Positions 25,146 through 35,771 of a stretch of DNA of 64,000 nucleotides are shown one piece after another. The notes below the pieces were generated by a model that saw nothing but the letters and a program-made list of their open reading frames with translations, did no database searches and was not told the DNA's origin. How positions within the stretch are numbered: position 1 is the first letter of the stretch; every line of letters begins with the position of its first letter. The position numbers and the translations under genes are program-made. This DNA is from Sindora glabra (taxonomy: Eukaryota; Streptophyta; Magnoliopsida; Fabales; Fabaceae), in contig CM035232.1 in NCBI GenBank assembly GCA_020226215.1, positions 80,192,693-80,256,692 of the forward strand. The letters run 5' to 3'.

Positions 25146-25668
25146 GTACTCAAAATGATTGGGTATGTTGAGAACCTTGAGAGATTGGGTGCTTCACTAG
25201 GCCAAGAATTAGCCACTGACTTAATTCTGCAATCGTTACCACAGAGTTATGGTCAATTTATCATGAATTACAACATGAATGAAATTTACAAATCATTGCT
25301 AGAATTGTTAAGCATGTTAAGAACTATTGAACAAAATTTACAAAAGACTAAACCTAATACCATAATAATGGTTCAAAAAAGGAAAGGCAAGGGCAAAAAC
25401 AAGAAGGATTCCAAATCCAAAGGCAAGCTCAAATCTAAGTCTTCTGCACTAAAATCAAAAGAGGGTGTGGCTAAGGAAGGGACATACTTCCATCGCAATC
25501 AGACTGGACATTGGAAGAGAAACTACAAGGTTTATCTGGAAGATCTAAAAAAGAAGAAGGGAAGTGAGACTTCCACTCTAGGTATCTATATTATAGAAAT
25601 TAACATTTCTACTTCTACATCTTGGGTATTAGATACCGAATATGGTTCTTACATTTGTATAAATGTGT
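25146..25668 (+). pseudogene. Element E gag, second part, nucleocapsid and start of protease
   Basis: The frame continues the gag core (MIGYVENLERLGASLG, then LILQSLPQSYGQFIMNYNMN). A lysine-rich segment follows, then a ruined zinc knuckle near 25482-25530. It reads YFHRNQTGHWKRNY, where the family has cysteines in the three positions now Y, R and Y. The protease active-site segment follows as WVLDTEYGSYIC; the glycine of the D-T-G motif is now E. A stop at 25668 ends the frame. The cysteine and glycine losses fit G-to-A changes. Confidence 0.85.
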
Positions 25669-26010
25669 AAGAGCTACAAAGGAGCAGGACTCTGACTAAA
25701 GGTGAAGTGGACCTACGAGTTAGCAATAGAGCAAAAGTTGCTGCGCTGGCTGTAGGAACATATTATCTATCTTTATCTTCTAGTTTAGTAATTAAATTAG
25801 AGGATTCTTATTTTGTGCCTGCTATTAGCAGGAATATTATTTTGGTTTCTTGTTTGGACAAGAAAGGTTTTTCATATATAATAAAGGACAAAAGTTATTT
25901 AGTTTATTTAAATGAAATGCTTTACTGTAGTGCACAATGTTCAATAAACTCTATATTCTTGATCTTAAAATGCATGTCTATAACATAAACATCAAGTGAT
26001 TTAAATCAAA
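25669..26010 (+). pseudogene. Element E protease to integrase linker (GAG-pre-integrase)
   Basis: The open stretch 25707-25988 encodes the protease C-terminal part and the beginning of the GAG-pre-integrase segment (NIILVSCLDKKGF, then YLVYLNEMLYCS). It ends in a stop and a decayed stretch before the integrase zinc-binding motif. It is recognisable by order and by typical copia wording, but its function is lost. Confidence 0.7.
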
Positions 26011-26035
26011 TGATTTAAATCCAACCTATCTTTAG

Positions 26036-26880
26036 CATTGTCGTTTGGACCATACAAATGAGGAGCTCATTTCCAAGCTCCATAAAGATGGAATCTTGGA
26101 TTCATTTGATTTTGAATCATATGAAGCATGCGAATCCTACTTATTAGGTAAAATGACTAAAACTCCATTCACTGGACATAGTGAAAGTGCTAATAATCTA
26201 TTAAGTCTCATACACACTGATATATGTAGGCCTATTAATTCATCTGCTAAAGGAAATTTCCAGTACTTCATTACATTTACTAATGACTTTAGTAGATATG
26301 AATATATGTATCTTATGAAACATAAATTAGAATCCTTTGAAAACTTCAAAGAATTCAAGAATGAAGTGCAAAACTAACTTAGGAAAAGTATTAAAACACT
26401 TTGATTAGATTGAGGTGGAGAATACTTAAGCCAAGAATTTGATGACTATCTAAAGAAGTGTGGTATAGTATCACAACTTACTCCACCTAGATCACCACAA
26501 TGGAATGGTGTTTTAGAGAGGAGGAATCATACCTTATTAGACATGGTATGATCTATGATGAGTCATACAGATCTTCCAATTTCCTTTTGGGGGCATTCTT
26601 TAGAGACAGCTACTTTTACGCTCAACTGTGTTCCCTCTAAAATGGTTCAAAGACTCCGTATGAGATATGGATTGGGAAATGTCCGAGCTTATCTTTTATG
26701 AAGATTTGGGGTTAGAAGGCCTATGTAAAATGTCAAGTTTTTGATAAGCTTAGACTAAAATCAGATAAGTGCTACTTTATAGGATATCCTAAGGAAACTA
26801 AGGGATACTATTTCTACAATCCTAGTGAAGGCAAAGTGTTTGTTGCATGAACTGGTATTTTTCTTGAAAGGGAATTTATC
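26036..26880 (+). pseudogene. Element E integrase
   Basis: The HHCC motif is visible as HTNEELISKLHKDG followed by CESYLLGKM, with the second cysteine changed to Y. The DDE core begins with HTDICRPI near 26215 (first aspartate). The second aspartate lies in the degraded segment LD-GGEYL near 26410, flanked by stops. The third acidic residue is in the PQWNGVLERRNHTLL stretch near 26495-26545. Stops occur at about 26375, 26404 and 26550, and further right there are frame changes. The motif order confirms a copia pol polyprotein. Confidence 0.82.
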
Positions 26881-27265
26881 TCTAAGAAAAATTATGGGAG
26901 GAAAGCAGAAATCAAAGAAGTACGAGACTTACAAAGTAACACTGAACCTATAATAGAGCCTGAACAGGGACTACAAGATGTTATGGCTCAAGAACTAGCT
27001 CAAGTAACACAAAGCCCACATAAGTCTCATAGGATACGCCATGAGCTCGAGATATATGGATTTCTTGTGACTCAAAATGGCGATGTTTTGCTCATGGATC
27101 AAGATGAGCCCATAACCTAATAAGAAGCTATTAAAGGCCAGACTTTGAGAAGTAGCTTGAAGCCATGAGATTTGAAATGGATTCCATGTATGCTAACCAA
27201 GTATGGACTTTGGTTGATGCACCTGAAGGGGTAAAACCATTGGGTGCAAGTGGGTTTTCAAGAAG
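26881..27265 (+). pseudogene. Element E reverse transcriptase, N-terminal stub
   Basis: A linker with several stops leads into the copia RT start: LEAMRFEMDSMYANQVWTLV near 27160-27215, then GVKPLG and a frameshift, then GCKWVFKK ending at 27265. There the copia sequence ends and gypsy RNase H sequence in the opposite direction begins. None of the catalytic RT motifs is left. Confidence 0.8.
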
Positions 27266-27272
27266 GCAATGC
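27258..27272. other. Copia/gypsy fusion junction with microhomology
   Basis: The bases TTCAAGAAG at 27258-27266 fit both the plus-strand copia reading (VFKK) and the minus-strand gypsy reading (HCLLE, after the ALSRR motif). Neither element shows an LTR end here. The two broken ends were therefore joined by a deletion or rearrangement, with short shared sequence at the join. Confidence 0.65.
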
Positions 27273-27659
27273 CTTCTACTTAAAGCATTAGCAACCTTGT
27301 TATGTGCTCTGGCCTTATGTTTGATAGAGAAAGTATAAGGCTAGAGAAATTCAACCCATTTAGCACGTCGATGACTCAACTTGTGCTATGAATTCAAGTA
27401 TTTCAATGCTTCATGATTAGAATAAAGAATAAATTCTTTTGGTAGCAAGTAATGACTCCAATGATCAAGAGCTCTAATAATGGCATAGAATTCTTTATCA
27501 TAAGTTAAATACTTCCTTCAGGCATCATTAAGCTTTTCACTAATGAAAGCAATTGGTCTACTTTCTTAATTAAGAACAGCACTAATGCCTACATTTGAGG
27601 CATCACATTTAACTTTAACAATCTTTTCAAAATCTGGAAGAACAAGAATTAGAGCTTCT
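27266..27659 (-). pseudogene. Element F RNase H, second part
   Basis: Read leftward from 27659: VKCDASNVGISAVL (first catalytic aspartate), then RPIAFISEKL, YDKEFYAIIRALDHW (glutamate) and LYSNHEALKYL (aspartate now asparagine). The end reads KVANALSRR. Stops stand in place of a Q and a W. It directly continues the reading that ends at 29336 on the other side of the solo LTR. Confidence 0.82.
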
Positions 27660-29330
27660 TGTTGGTGTGTGTCCAAGAAGCCAATCATAAAGATAATTGT
27701 AATAATGCACAATGTATTATATTTTATTTCAAGCAATGCAATTATTATATTTTATTTTTATTTTTATATCTGCGTAATTTATAACTTAATATAATAATTG
27801 TCCCTGGAATAATTTTACTATTCCTAAAATATCCGTAGTCAAGTATTATTGTGAAAAGGATAGTAATAATGCATCGAGACTAGCATGTATAGTGATTGTT
27901 GATTATGAATCATGGATATATGATATTAAGTCAATACATGAGTACATTGTTAATAAACAGATGTACTGGACTGATTTGCAATAAGAAAACTATATGGATT
28001 GTTGTATGTCATTAGTTATTCTCACGTGACCATAGTGCACGTAGTCTTTTAACCCGAAGTCGCTACGGTTCCCTACATGAAGAGTCACACACTTTAATGT
28101 AATCTTGTATTATCTTTAATCGAGATGTGTTGTAGGACGTTGATTGGGTGTGTCATAAATTATGCAGAGGGATGTGAGTGATGTAGATGAGAATTTTGTT
28201 CCTATTATATAGTAAGAGTGATATCCTTGGGCCCTTTGATTGAGTGAGATTAAGAAATGTATGGCCATACTGAAATGGATCAATATGAGATATTAATCAT
28301 TTGTTTAAGTTAATTTACTTGGTATCAAAAAACATAAATTGAACATAAATAAGGATGATGCATTTTATGCCTTTGGTTCGATTTGGATATTGGTACAAAA
28401 GGGACTATATTGCAAAGTATTGTTTACACATTAAGTGAATATTGAGTCACATACATTTTTACTACTTAGGTAGCAGTGATATATTACTAGATACCGCTCA
28501 CTGTCTATGGTCCAAAAGTGGGCTATTCCCAACATAGTAAGAACTTATAGGGTCATACAAAAAAAATGAGATAATAATTAATTAGGTTTTAGTTGGACTA
28601 AAATCCTATTAATTGAGCTTATTTTTGTGCATATAAATATTATTAAAATAATAATATATTTTCACATAATATATGGTGGTATATTATGTGATATTATTTG
28701 ATATTAAAGTAATATCAAATAATTATATTATTAGATATTAAATAATTATATTATGAGATAATATTATTTTCTAATATAAAGATAACTATATGCCATTTAA
28801 TATTAGATAATTATATTATGAGATAATGTTATTATCTAATATTAGATAATTAATGGATAAGTCTTATCTCTCATCACTCTCTCTATGATAAGGATAAGAT
28901 AATAGTTGTTAAGTATTATTAAGATTTTGGAAGCATTATCGTAGTAGGATTAGGAATGTGGTATGCCTTAGTTCTATAAAAGGAACTTGAAGGCAGCACT
29001 TTGAATTCACAAAAATTAACTGCCATTAAACCCTAAATCACTTAAGAAAATGCACTAATCCTAATCCTAATAAGAGAGATGCATCCTAACAGATTCATGG
29101 AGAGTAAGACATCATTGTTAACTCCGTGTGGATAATGTAGAGATGTTGTACCTTCAGCTAACATTTGATTCGTGATTCATCTCGGTCTCTTGATGTTTTG
29201 TTTAGAAAGAATGCGAGCACATAAAAGGTAAAACCCTAATATTGATTTATGTCCTTTTGCATGGATCATTAGTTGGATTTGAATAAAAAATTTTAATTTT
29301 CTGCTATGTATGTTAATCCAAAACCTAACA
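27660..29330 (+). mobile_element. Solo copia LTR (E2)
   Basis: This is a 1,671 bp unit starting TGTTGGTGTG and ending AACCTAACA, flanked by a perfect CTTCT duplication at 27655-27659 and 29331-29335. It matches the 5' LTR of element E (18121-19794) throughout. No internal region is attached, so it arose by LTR-LTR recombination after inserting into the RNase H of element F. Gypsy coding sequence reads on across it. Confidence 0.93.
28975..28981 (+). promoter_or_regulatory. TATA box of solo copia LTR E2
   Basis: TATAAAA lies in the same context as in the E 5' LTR at 19444, which supports a conserved promoter element. Confidence 0.6.
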
Positions 29331-29335
29331 CTTCT

Positions 29336-30400
29336 ATCATGTTCTATTTAATCAATTCAAAGCTTTTGGTAGCTACTTCTGTCCATTGAAATGAATTCCC
29401 TTTCAAGTATTCAATAATTGGTGTAACAAAGGAGCTGAATCCTTTAATGAACCTATGGTAGAAAAAAACAAGACCATGAAAGCTTCTAACATAATGAATA
29501 GATTTAGGAATGGGTCAAGTAGCAATTGCCTCAATCTTGCTGGAATCTACTACAATCCCTTTGGAAGTTACCATATAGCCCAAGAACACAATGCTGGTTA
29601 TGAAGAATTGACACTTCTTTATGTTGGCATAAAACTTTTGCTCTCTCAAAACTCGAAAGACTAGCTTCAAATGCTCTAAATGTTGTGAATTGGATTTACT
29701 ACAAATAAGAATGTCATCAAAGTATATAACAACAAATATTCCTAAAATTATTTTGAAGACATGTGTCATAACACGCATAAATGTGCTTGGTGCATCTGAG
29801 AGCCCAAATGGCATAACCAGCCACTCATAGAGATCATTTTGTGTCTTAAAAGCTATTTTCCACTTATCTCCCTCCCTCAATTTGATTTGATGATAGCCAC
29901 TACGAAGATCAATTTCAGAGAAAATAGTAGCACCATGCAATTGATTAAGTAAATCATCAAGTCTAGGGATTAGGAACTTGTATTTGATAGTGATTCGGTT
30001 GATAGCTCTGCTGTCTATGCACATATGCCAAGATCCATCCTTCTTAGGCACCAAAAGGGCTAGAGCAACATATGGACTCATGCTCTTCCTTTCTAACCCC
30101 TTGTTTATTAATTCATCAACTTGCTTCTGTAGCTCTTCATGCTTCTTAGGGTTCATATGATATGCTACCTTATTTGGAAGAATAGGACTTGGAATCAAGT
30201 CAATGTGATGCTAAATATCCCTCATGGGAGGGAGTCCATAAGGAATTTCTTCAAGGACAACATCTGCAAATTCTTCCAAGAGAGGCTGAACTAATGGGCT
30301 AAGCTCATTCACTTCATCTTTTGATTCTTCTACCAACATAAGAACAAAGATTTCTTGGCCTTCTAACAATTCTTTTTCAATCATTTTTCCAGCCAACAAA
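29336..30400 (-). pseudogene. Element F reverse transcriptase (and start of RNase H)
   Basis: The largest open part, 29515-30198, encodes an almost complete RT palm. It shows VPKKDGSWHMCIDSRAINRI, GATIFSEIDLRSGYHQI, then WLVMPFGLSDAPSTFMR and the catalytic VIYFDDILICSKS near 29720. FLGYMV follows near 29560. After a stop at 29515 the thumb continues as RSFHGL and a YHRFI segment, and the RNase H linker runs to the CTTCT duplication. Upstream, 30211-30399 encodes an acidic linker with ELSPLVQPLLEEFADV, and one stop separates it from RT. This is the best-preserved RT of the window. Confidence 0.88.
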
Positions 30401-30665
30401 GTAGTTTCTGCCCCCTTAGCAGGCTTAGAAATAGATTATGGTTTTAAAGGAGCTAGAATAATCCTAATACCATCTTTTACAAAAGAATATGTATTTTTAA
30501 ACCCATCATGAATTACTTTCCTATCATAAAATCATGGTCTACCAAATAGTAAATGAAAAACTTCCATGGGTACTACATCACACATACTTTATCATAATAA
30601 CTTTTTCCAATAGAAAACTAAATTTAGCATATTTTATTCACCCTTACCTCATTTCCTTTGTGAAA
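30401..30665 (-). pseudogene. Element F protease-RT linker, degraded
   Basis: Between the protease and RT parts the minus strand has several stops and frame changes. Fragments resemble the usual end of the protease and the linker, but no motif is clean enough to cite. Confidence 0.5.
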
Positions 30666-30968
30666 CTATTGAATTTGGTAAGGTGTTAAATGTGGTTCAG
30701 TATTCAGTTTTAACTTTTCCATTATCTTTAATGCCACCACATTAGAATAGATACCTCCATCAATAATTAGATCACAAACTTTGCCATGAGAAGTGCAATG
30801 GGTGTGGAATATATTAGTTCGCAACCATTCTTCATTTTCTTCCTTAGGAATCATATTGAAACTCCTTTGGATTACAAGAAGTTCACCTTCATTAGCATAT
30901 ACAACATCTTTATCATATTCTGGCTCACTAAAATCTTCATTAGGATCTTTAATATCTTCCTCCATCAA
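30666..30968 (-). pseudogene. Element F protease
   Basis: The open frame ends with a retropepsin-like segment, CDLIIDGGIYSNVVALKI near 30700-30790. It has the D-G-G form of the active site, as seen in some plant gypsy families, instead of D-S/T-G. The N-terminal half is acidic and includes the linker from gag. The family cleaves the Gag-Pol polyprotein; this part is separated from gag by a stop at about 30969. Confidence 0.75.
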
Positions 30969-30977
30969 GGTTATAAC

Positions 30978-31937
30978 TCATCGATTAGGAGATTCAGAGG
31001 CAATATGTCTATAGTTTTGACATTTGAAACACTTATTTGAACTAGCATTAGAAGGGCCAACTTGTTTGTCACCCTTGGATTTTTCACTCGGGCGTTTAGC
31101 TGATGATGAAGTTGTATTAGAAGCACTCCATTTGTTTGAAGGAAATACTATAATAGCTAATTTAGGAATATTCTTTCGAGCCTCTTTTTGTTGTTTCTCC
31201 ACAGTTAAGGCCAACTTTCTCCCATCGTTAAATGACCAATATGGTTGCAATCGAACAACATCTCCAATTTCTCACCATAAAGCTCTTAAATAACGTGCAA
31301 TGGTTTTCTCCTCTAACTCAACAAGATCATATTTAAGCATAAGAAGCTCAAATTTAGTGGTGTACTCCTCCACGCACATGGTGTGTTGTTGTAGAATTTT
31401 GATTTTGTAGAACATATCCATTCGGTAGTTTTCTCGCAAGAACCATCTCTTAAGTTCTTTTTTCATCTTGTCCTATGTCTCAATTTTGTTCCTTCTTTCA
31501 CAAGCTCTTTGCCTCTTCAAATTCTTCCACCATAAAGAAGCATATTTTTTGAGTTTGAGGGCCACCAATTTCACTTTATCTCTTTTTAGGTATTGCTTCA
31601 ATTCAAAAATTTGTTCAATGGTATGCAACCAATCAAGGAAATCATCAGGTTGTATTTTTCCTTTAAATTTTGGAATTTCAATCTTCACATAAATCTTCCT
31701 TTGTGATGAATGACTTTTTCTCCATTAGTAGTGTCGAGGGGATGAATCTGCATCACTAGAACCTTGAAAGCCTTCATAAAAAGGATTCTCATCCTCTTTA
31801 GTAAAGTAGTCTTCATACTCTTCATAATCTTCATACTGATTTAATCATTGTTGGAGCTCTTGGATTTGTCTTTTCATTTCTTCCATCTCAATAACATGCT
31901 CATCTCGATTACAAATTCTAACCCCGTGAACAACCAT
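30978..31937 (-). pseudogene. Element F gag
   Basis: The likely start is the ATG at 31937 (MVVHGVRICN), just after the primer site. A coiled-coil-like EMEEMKRQIQELQQ segment and an acidic stretch follow. The capsid core reads FLDWLHTIEQIFELK and YASLWWKNLKRQR near 31520-31640, then FLRENYRMDMFYKI, then VEEYTTKFELLML. The zinc knuckle near 30985-31030 reads CFKCQNYRHIASES, its last cysteine lost to serine. Stops near 31860, 31487 and 31271 break the frame; the one near 31487 looks like TGG to TAG. Confidence 0.87.
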
Positions 31938-31942
31938 TGCAA

Positions 31943-31960
31943 TCTGAGCCTTTGATACCA
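31943..31960 (-). other. Primer-binding site of element F
   Basis: The minus strand reads TGGTATCAAAGGCTCAGA, four bases inside the LTR end. The first eight bases match the tRNA-Met class site used by many plant LTR elements. Confidence 0.75.
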
Positions 31961-31964
31961 AACC

Positions 31965-32629
31965 TGATACGTGTTAAAACCTATCAGAAGATGAAAGGCC
32001 TATTCATAATCTCCTGAGCAGTAATCTTATTTTGGATTTTAACTCAAAACTCCAAATCCAATGATTAAAAAATGAGTTGAAATATGAGACTTTGAACTAT
32101 AAAAAAGACTTAAGAATCATTCAATTTGGTGAAGGAATGAAAAAAAAAAGGATCCAAACAGAAGTGGTGTGGGAAAGTGACGAGTTGAAATTGGGTTAGA
32201 TAGAAATTAAGCCTAAGGACCTAAAAAAAACCTTAGAGATATAGAGCAATTGCACTCACCACTCTTTGGAATCCACCAAAGAGATACAAAAATGCAGGTT
32301 TAAGCTCACCACTCAATGGAATCCACCAAAGAGATAAGAAACTTGAAGAAGAAAGCACACAGCTTCTCAATTTATACCATAATTCACTCCCTTTATTTTT
32401 CTTGATTACAATGGATGGGGAATTTATAATAGAACATTGGAACAACCTTCTAAACATAGGGAATATTAGAAATAAAAGCAAAACACATCCTTAAGCAAAC
32501 TAAACAAGCTACAAGATATTGGTTCAACTAATTATTAAATATTGACTTTGACTAACAGACTACTTATATGCCACTTCCATCACTGCTTGATCTAAGCCTT
32601 GTATTTCTTGTTGAGATACATTCGTATCA
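31965..32629 (-). repeat. Element F, 5' LTR
   Basis: 665 bp, bounded by the inverted ends TGATACG and CGTATCA. The primer site adjoins the left edge, so this is the 5' LTR of a minus-strand element. The right flank GGAAT would be the target duplication, but the other end is deleted. It holds an internal direct repeat: CTCACCACTC and AATCCACCAAAGAGATA each occur twice, near 32256-32336. Confidence 0.82.
32371..32376 (-). promoter_or_regulatory. Possible TATA box of element F LTR
   Basis: The minus strand reads GGTATAAATTG inside the LTR, upstream of the gag leader. Position and wording fit an LTR promoter, but no second copy is available for comparison. Confidence 0.45.
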
Positions 32630-32831
32630 GGAATGCATGTATGTGATCAAGGAGTAGTACTTGCAAAGTGGCTATAAAATCTATGCCAATAGAAAGGATC
32701 AAGGAGTCTCCAAAAACTAACCCATAATACATTCCCTTAAGAGGCAAAACAATGTTTAATCAAAGTGAAGATCTCATAGTTGATGAGCAAGGAGTAATTC
32801 GATCTCAAAGGAAACTTTAGGAACCTCCAAA
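32630..32831 (+). pseudogene. Old gypsy relic G, part 1: segment before integrase
   Basis: The plus strand reads SEDLIVDEQGVIRSQRKL near 32765-32820, like the segment between RNase H and the integrase zinc-binding domain of chromoviruses. It is cut by the CACTA element at 32832 and continues at 35772. The left part may be RNase H linker remains; decay is too strong to say. Confidence 0.6.
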
Positions 32832-34825
32832 CACTACAACAAATCATCATTCATGCCATGATTAAAATTATAGCACAAGATCAAAATTTTTGTGGCTGTG
32901 CTGTTTAGCCATGAAAATATTGGTTGAATGGTAGCATGGCACAAATGAGTATGACGAGGAAATTTCTATAGGAAAAAATGATCCTATAACATAAGTGATT
33001 TTTTTTTTACCATAAATTCAACTAGGGCTAATAAATTCTTCTAGCTATGAGTACAAATGTGGTAAAACAGGTACATTCATGACTAGTAATTCATATTGCC
33101 ATGAACAAAATTATAGTAAAAAAATAAAATAAAATAATTATAGAGACTAGTATAGTTAGCTAAAATGATTTTCATATATCTAAATTAAATTAATTATCTA
33201 GCTAATTTGATCAAGTTCTATCTTATCATTTTATTTGCATATCTGCTAAAATCTACTAATGTTTTCAACCCATATCAAGTTAGTGTAAATTATTAAAACT
33301 CTATCCATATAGAAATTATAAATTACATTTATAAGAAATCAAATTTGAATCTCCAAGCTAACAAATGTCAAGCCTTATCATTACACTAGTTTGCTTCTTT
33401 AATGTTATAATGCAATATATTTTAATAATATTTTAATTGACTAGTTAACTTTAAAAATAAAATTACACTCATATGACATTAATTATATAGCAATAAGATA
33501 CTACATAAATATATACAGTAAAAATACACTAGTTCCAAAAAGCTTTATGATTTTATTTAAATTTTTTTTTGTATAAACTAAATTCCTATTTGTTTCATCA
33601 CTAATTTTGCTTATATCAAATTTATCTTTTACAAACGTCTTATATCAATTTTATCTCTTATAAATAATTAATTAGTTAATTTTATATTTTTATTAATATT
33701 TTTCATTAATTATAGCTAATTGAGTTATTAAAAGATAAAAGTAAAACTTTTACATTTTTTAAGTAATTTTTTATTATTTTCTAAAAATTCCTTCAATAAA
33801 AATTGAACTATACAAAATAAATAACTATATAAATCATACCTTTGAACTATCATGTATATTTAAATTTAATTATAAATTAAAATTTAAATTATTATAAATT
33901 ATTTACTTTTAATTTTTTTATTTATAATACATATGTTTGTTATTCACAAATATAAGTTATATTATTTGACCTTTCATAAATTTTTTGTATTGATTTCATA
34001 TCTTATATAATATTTATATTTAATTTTTGTCAATCTATTTATCAAGACATTAACCCATCAATCAAATTATAAATGAATGGTCCAAATTAATTAAATTATT
34101 ATTTAAAAGAAAAGAAATTAATACAAAATATTTGTGAGAAACAAAATTAATATAATTGAAATTAATAAGGGATGAAAATGAAATTTTAGACTATTATATA
34201 TATGTATATATCACTTCCTTAAATATAATTTACTTAAAAAAATTTAATATAATAATATACTTATTATTAAATTATACATAAATTTTTAATTTTTTAATGA
34301 AAGTTTTGTTATATTATAGTGATAAATGTAAAACTTATTATATATTTCTATAATAAAACTTATTATCATTTACGCCAAAAATTATACTATTTATATATAA
34401 TACAATAGTTTTAGTATTTTCATAATATATATATCTTCTTCATCAATAAATTTTTTAAGAATATTGAGAAGTGATAAAAAATAAATTTTTTATAATATTT
34501 TGTATCTTATATGATTTATTTTTTTTAAGTAATATTTTAAAAATTAGATTGGACAATAAATTGGAAAAATTGTTGTATATGAATGTATTATATATATATA
34601 TGTTAATTCTATTAATTTTTAATTTTAATATGTAAAGAATTTAAATTCATTAAATAATTATATAGCATAATTTTTAATAAATTATAATATTTATTTTTTT
34701 AATATATATTAATTCTATTATGTAAATTTAATTAATGGAAAGTTAAATGATTATTTATTATTTATGAAAACTGTTACATTCTAATAAATATTAAATTTGG
34801 TACATATATAAATGAAAATGCTTAA

Positions 34826-34895
34826 AAGCTTAATAGTTAAACTCTTTCTCATATATCTAAAGGTTTGGAGTTCAACTCTTATCTCTATTATTTTA
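34826..34895 (+). repeat. Possible tRNA-derived SINE head inside the CACTA element
   Basis: A segment with an A-box-like part (AGCTTAATAGTTAAACTC) and a B-box-like part (GGAGTTCAACTCT) spaced about 35 bases apart resembles the Pol III promoter of plant tRNA-derived SINEs. No poly-A or poly-T tail or target duplication could be fixed in the AT-rich surroundings. Confidence 0.35.
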
Positions 34896-35264
34896 GGAAA
34901 AATGATAAATATATATAACTATACAATTTAGAGATAGTTTTGTCTTTTTGCATACATTTTATGGATTAGCTAATTAAAAATATTAGGTCCAATATTTTTT
35001 TTATTTTGGTTGATTAAGTGTCAATTAGTTGATTAAATAAGTTATTTATTAAATTTCTAAAGCAATTTCTTGATTTGATCAATTAGTTAAAGACTTATAA
35101 CTCAAGTAATGAATTAACTATTTACCAAACACCTACAACATATAAATATTTACTTTTTTTATTATCTACTATATTACAATATGTTGTACTTATTATAAAT
35201 AGCCTTTTTTTATATATATAGTTACCATAGAAATGGTATAATTAGCTATGATCTTATACATAAA

Positions 35265-35760
35265 TTAATTCATGGCATAAATAATACTTTGCAACAAATA
35301 AATTTTTTCAACTTATATAATAGAACAACTGATATTTTGTCATAAAAAATGTGTTCTTATAATTTAATTTACGGCTCAAGTGATACTTTGCTATAGAAAA
35401 TGTGTTCTCGTAGCTTTGTTTATTGCATAAGTGATATTTTGTCATGAGTAAAGTTTTTCTATTGTACAAGTGATATTTTACCACAAGAAATGTGTTCTTA
35501 TAATTTAATTTATAGTACTAGTGATATTTTATCATAGGTAAAGTTTTTCCATAGCACAATTAATACTTTGCCCTAAGGAATGTGTTTTTGTATCTTAATT
35601 TATGGTATAATTGATATTTTACCATTGGTAAAGTTTTTCATGACATAAATTTTTTAATTTTTTGTACATTTATTTAAATTTTTTATTCCTATAGCAAAAG
35701 ATAAAATTGTTACAATTTTTAAATTTTTGTGGCATAATTCGTGGCATAAGTGTTAATTTC
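35265..35760. repeat. Subterminal repeat array of the CACTA element
   Basis: Half-units of about 40-52 bp alternate in two forms. One runs GTGATATTTT...GTAAAGTTTTTC and the other ...AAATGTGTTCTTATAATTTAATTTA. Five to six half-units are visible. Related wording in inverted orientation occurs near the other end, about 32860-33125. In CACTA elements such arrays bind the transposition proteins. Confidence 0.75.
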
Positions 35761-35771
35761 TTATAGTGAAA

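Larger units (their letters stand above)
18121..27265 (+). mobile_element. Element E: Ty1/copia retrotransposon, 3' truncated, split by LTR-A
   Basis: The element runs left to right: LTR (18121-19794), primer site, a 1.75 kb leader, gag, protease, integrase (before RT, the copia order) and the first part of reverse transcriptase. It stops in RT near 27265 and continues directly into a minus-strand gypsy element. A 3' LTR, RNase H and the rest of RT are missing. LTR-A (21966-25140) lies inside gag with a near-perfect 5 bp duplication. The gag and integrase sequences resemble the Tork/TNT1-like branch; I am unsure of the exact lineage. All frames are interrupted. Confidence 0.88.
27266..32629 (-). 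mobile_element. Element F: Ty3/gypsy retrotransposon, 3' truncated, minus strand
   Basis: Right to left it shows a 665 bp LTR (31965-32629), a primer site, gag with a zinc-knuckle remnant, protease, RT and RNase H. It is cut at 27266, so integrase and the 3' LTR are absent. A solo copia LTR interrupts RNase H. The short LTR, the D-G-G protease motif and the RT wording differ from elements 1 and 2, so this is another gypsy lineage, which I leave unassigned. Frames are interrupted but domains remain easy to read. Confidence 0.85.
32832..35768. mobile_element. Non-autonomous CACTA (En/Spm-type) DNA transposon
   Basis: The 2,937 bp element begins CACTACAACAAAT and ends TTAATTTCTTATAGTG. These are inverted ends of the plant CACTA class, whose consensus starts CACTACAAGAAA. 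A 3 bp duplication (AAA) flanks it at 32829-32831 and 35769-35771. Both ends carry arrays of diverged subterminal repeats, best seen at 35265-35760. The interior (about 33150-35200) is AT-rich and has no transposase or other open frame of note, so it would need a transposase in trans. It lies inside relic G, whose integrase text resumes on the far side. Confidence 0.88.
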
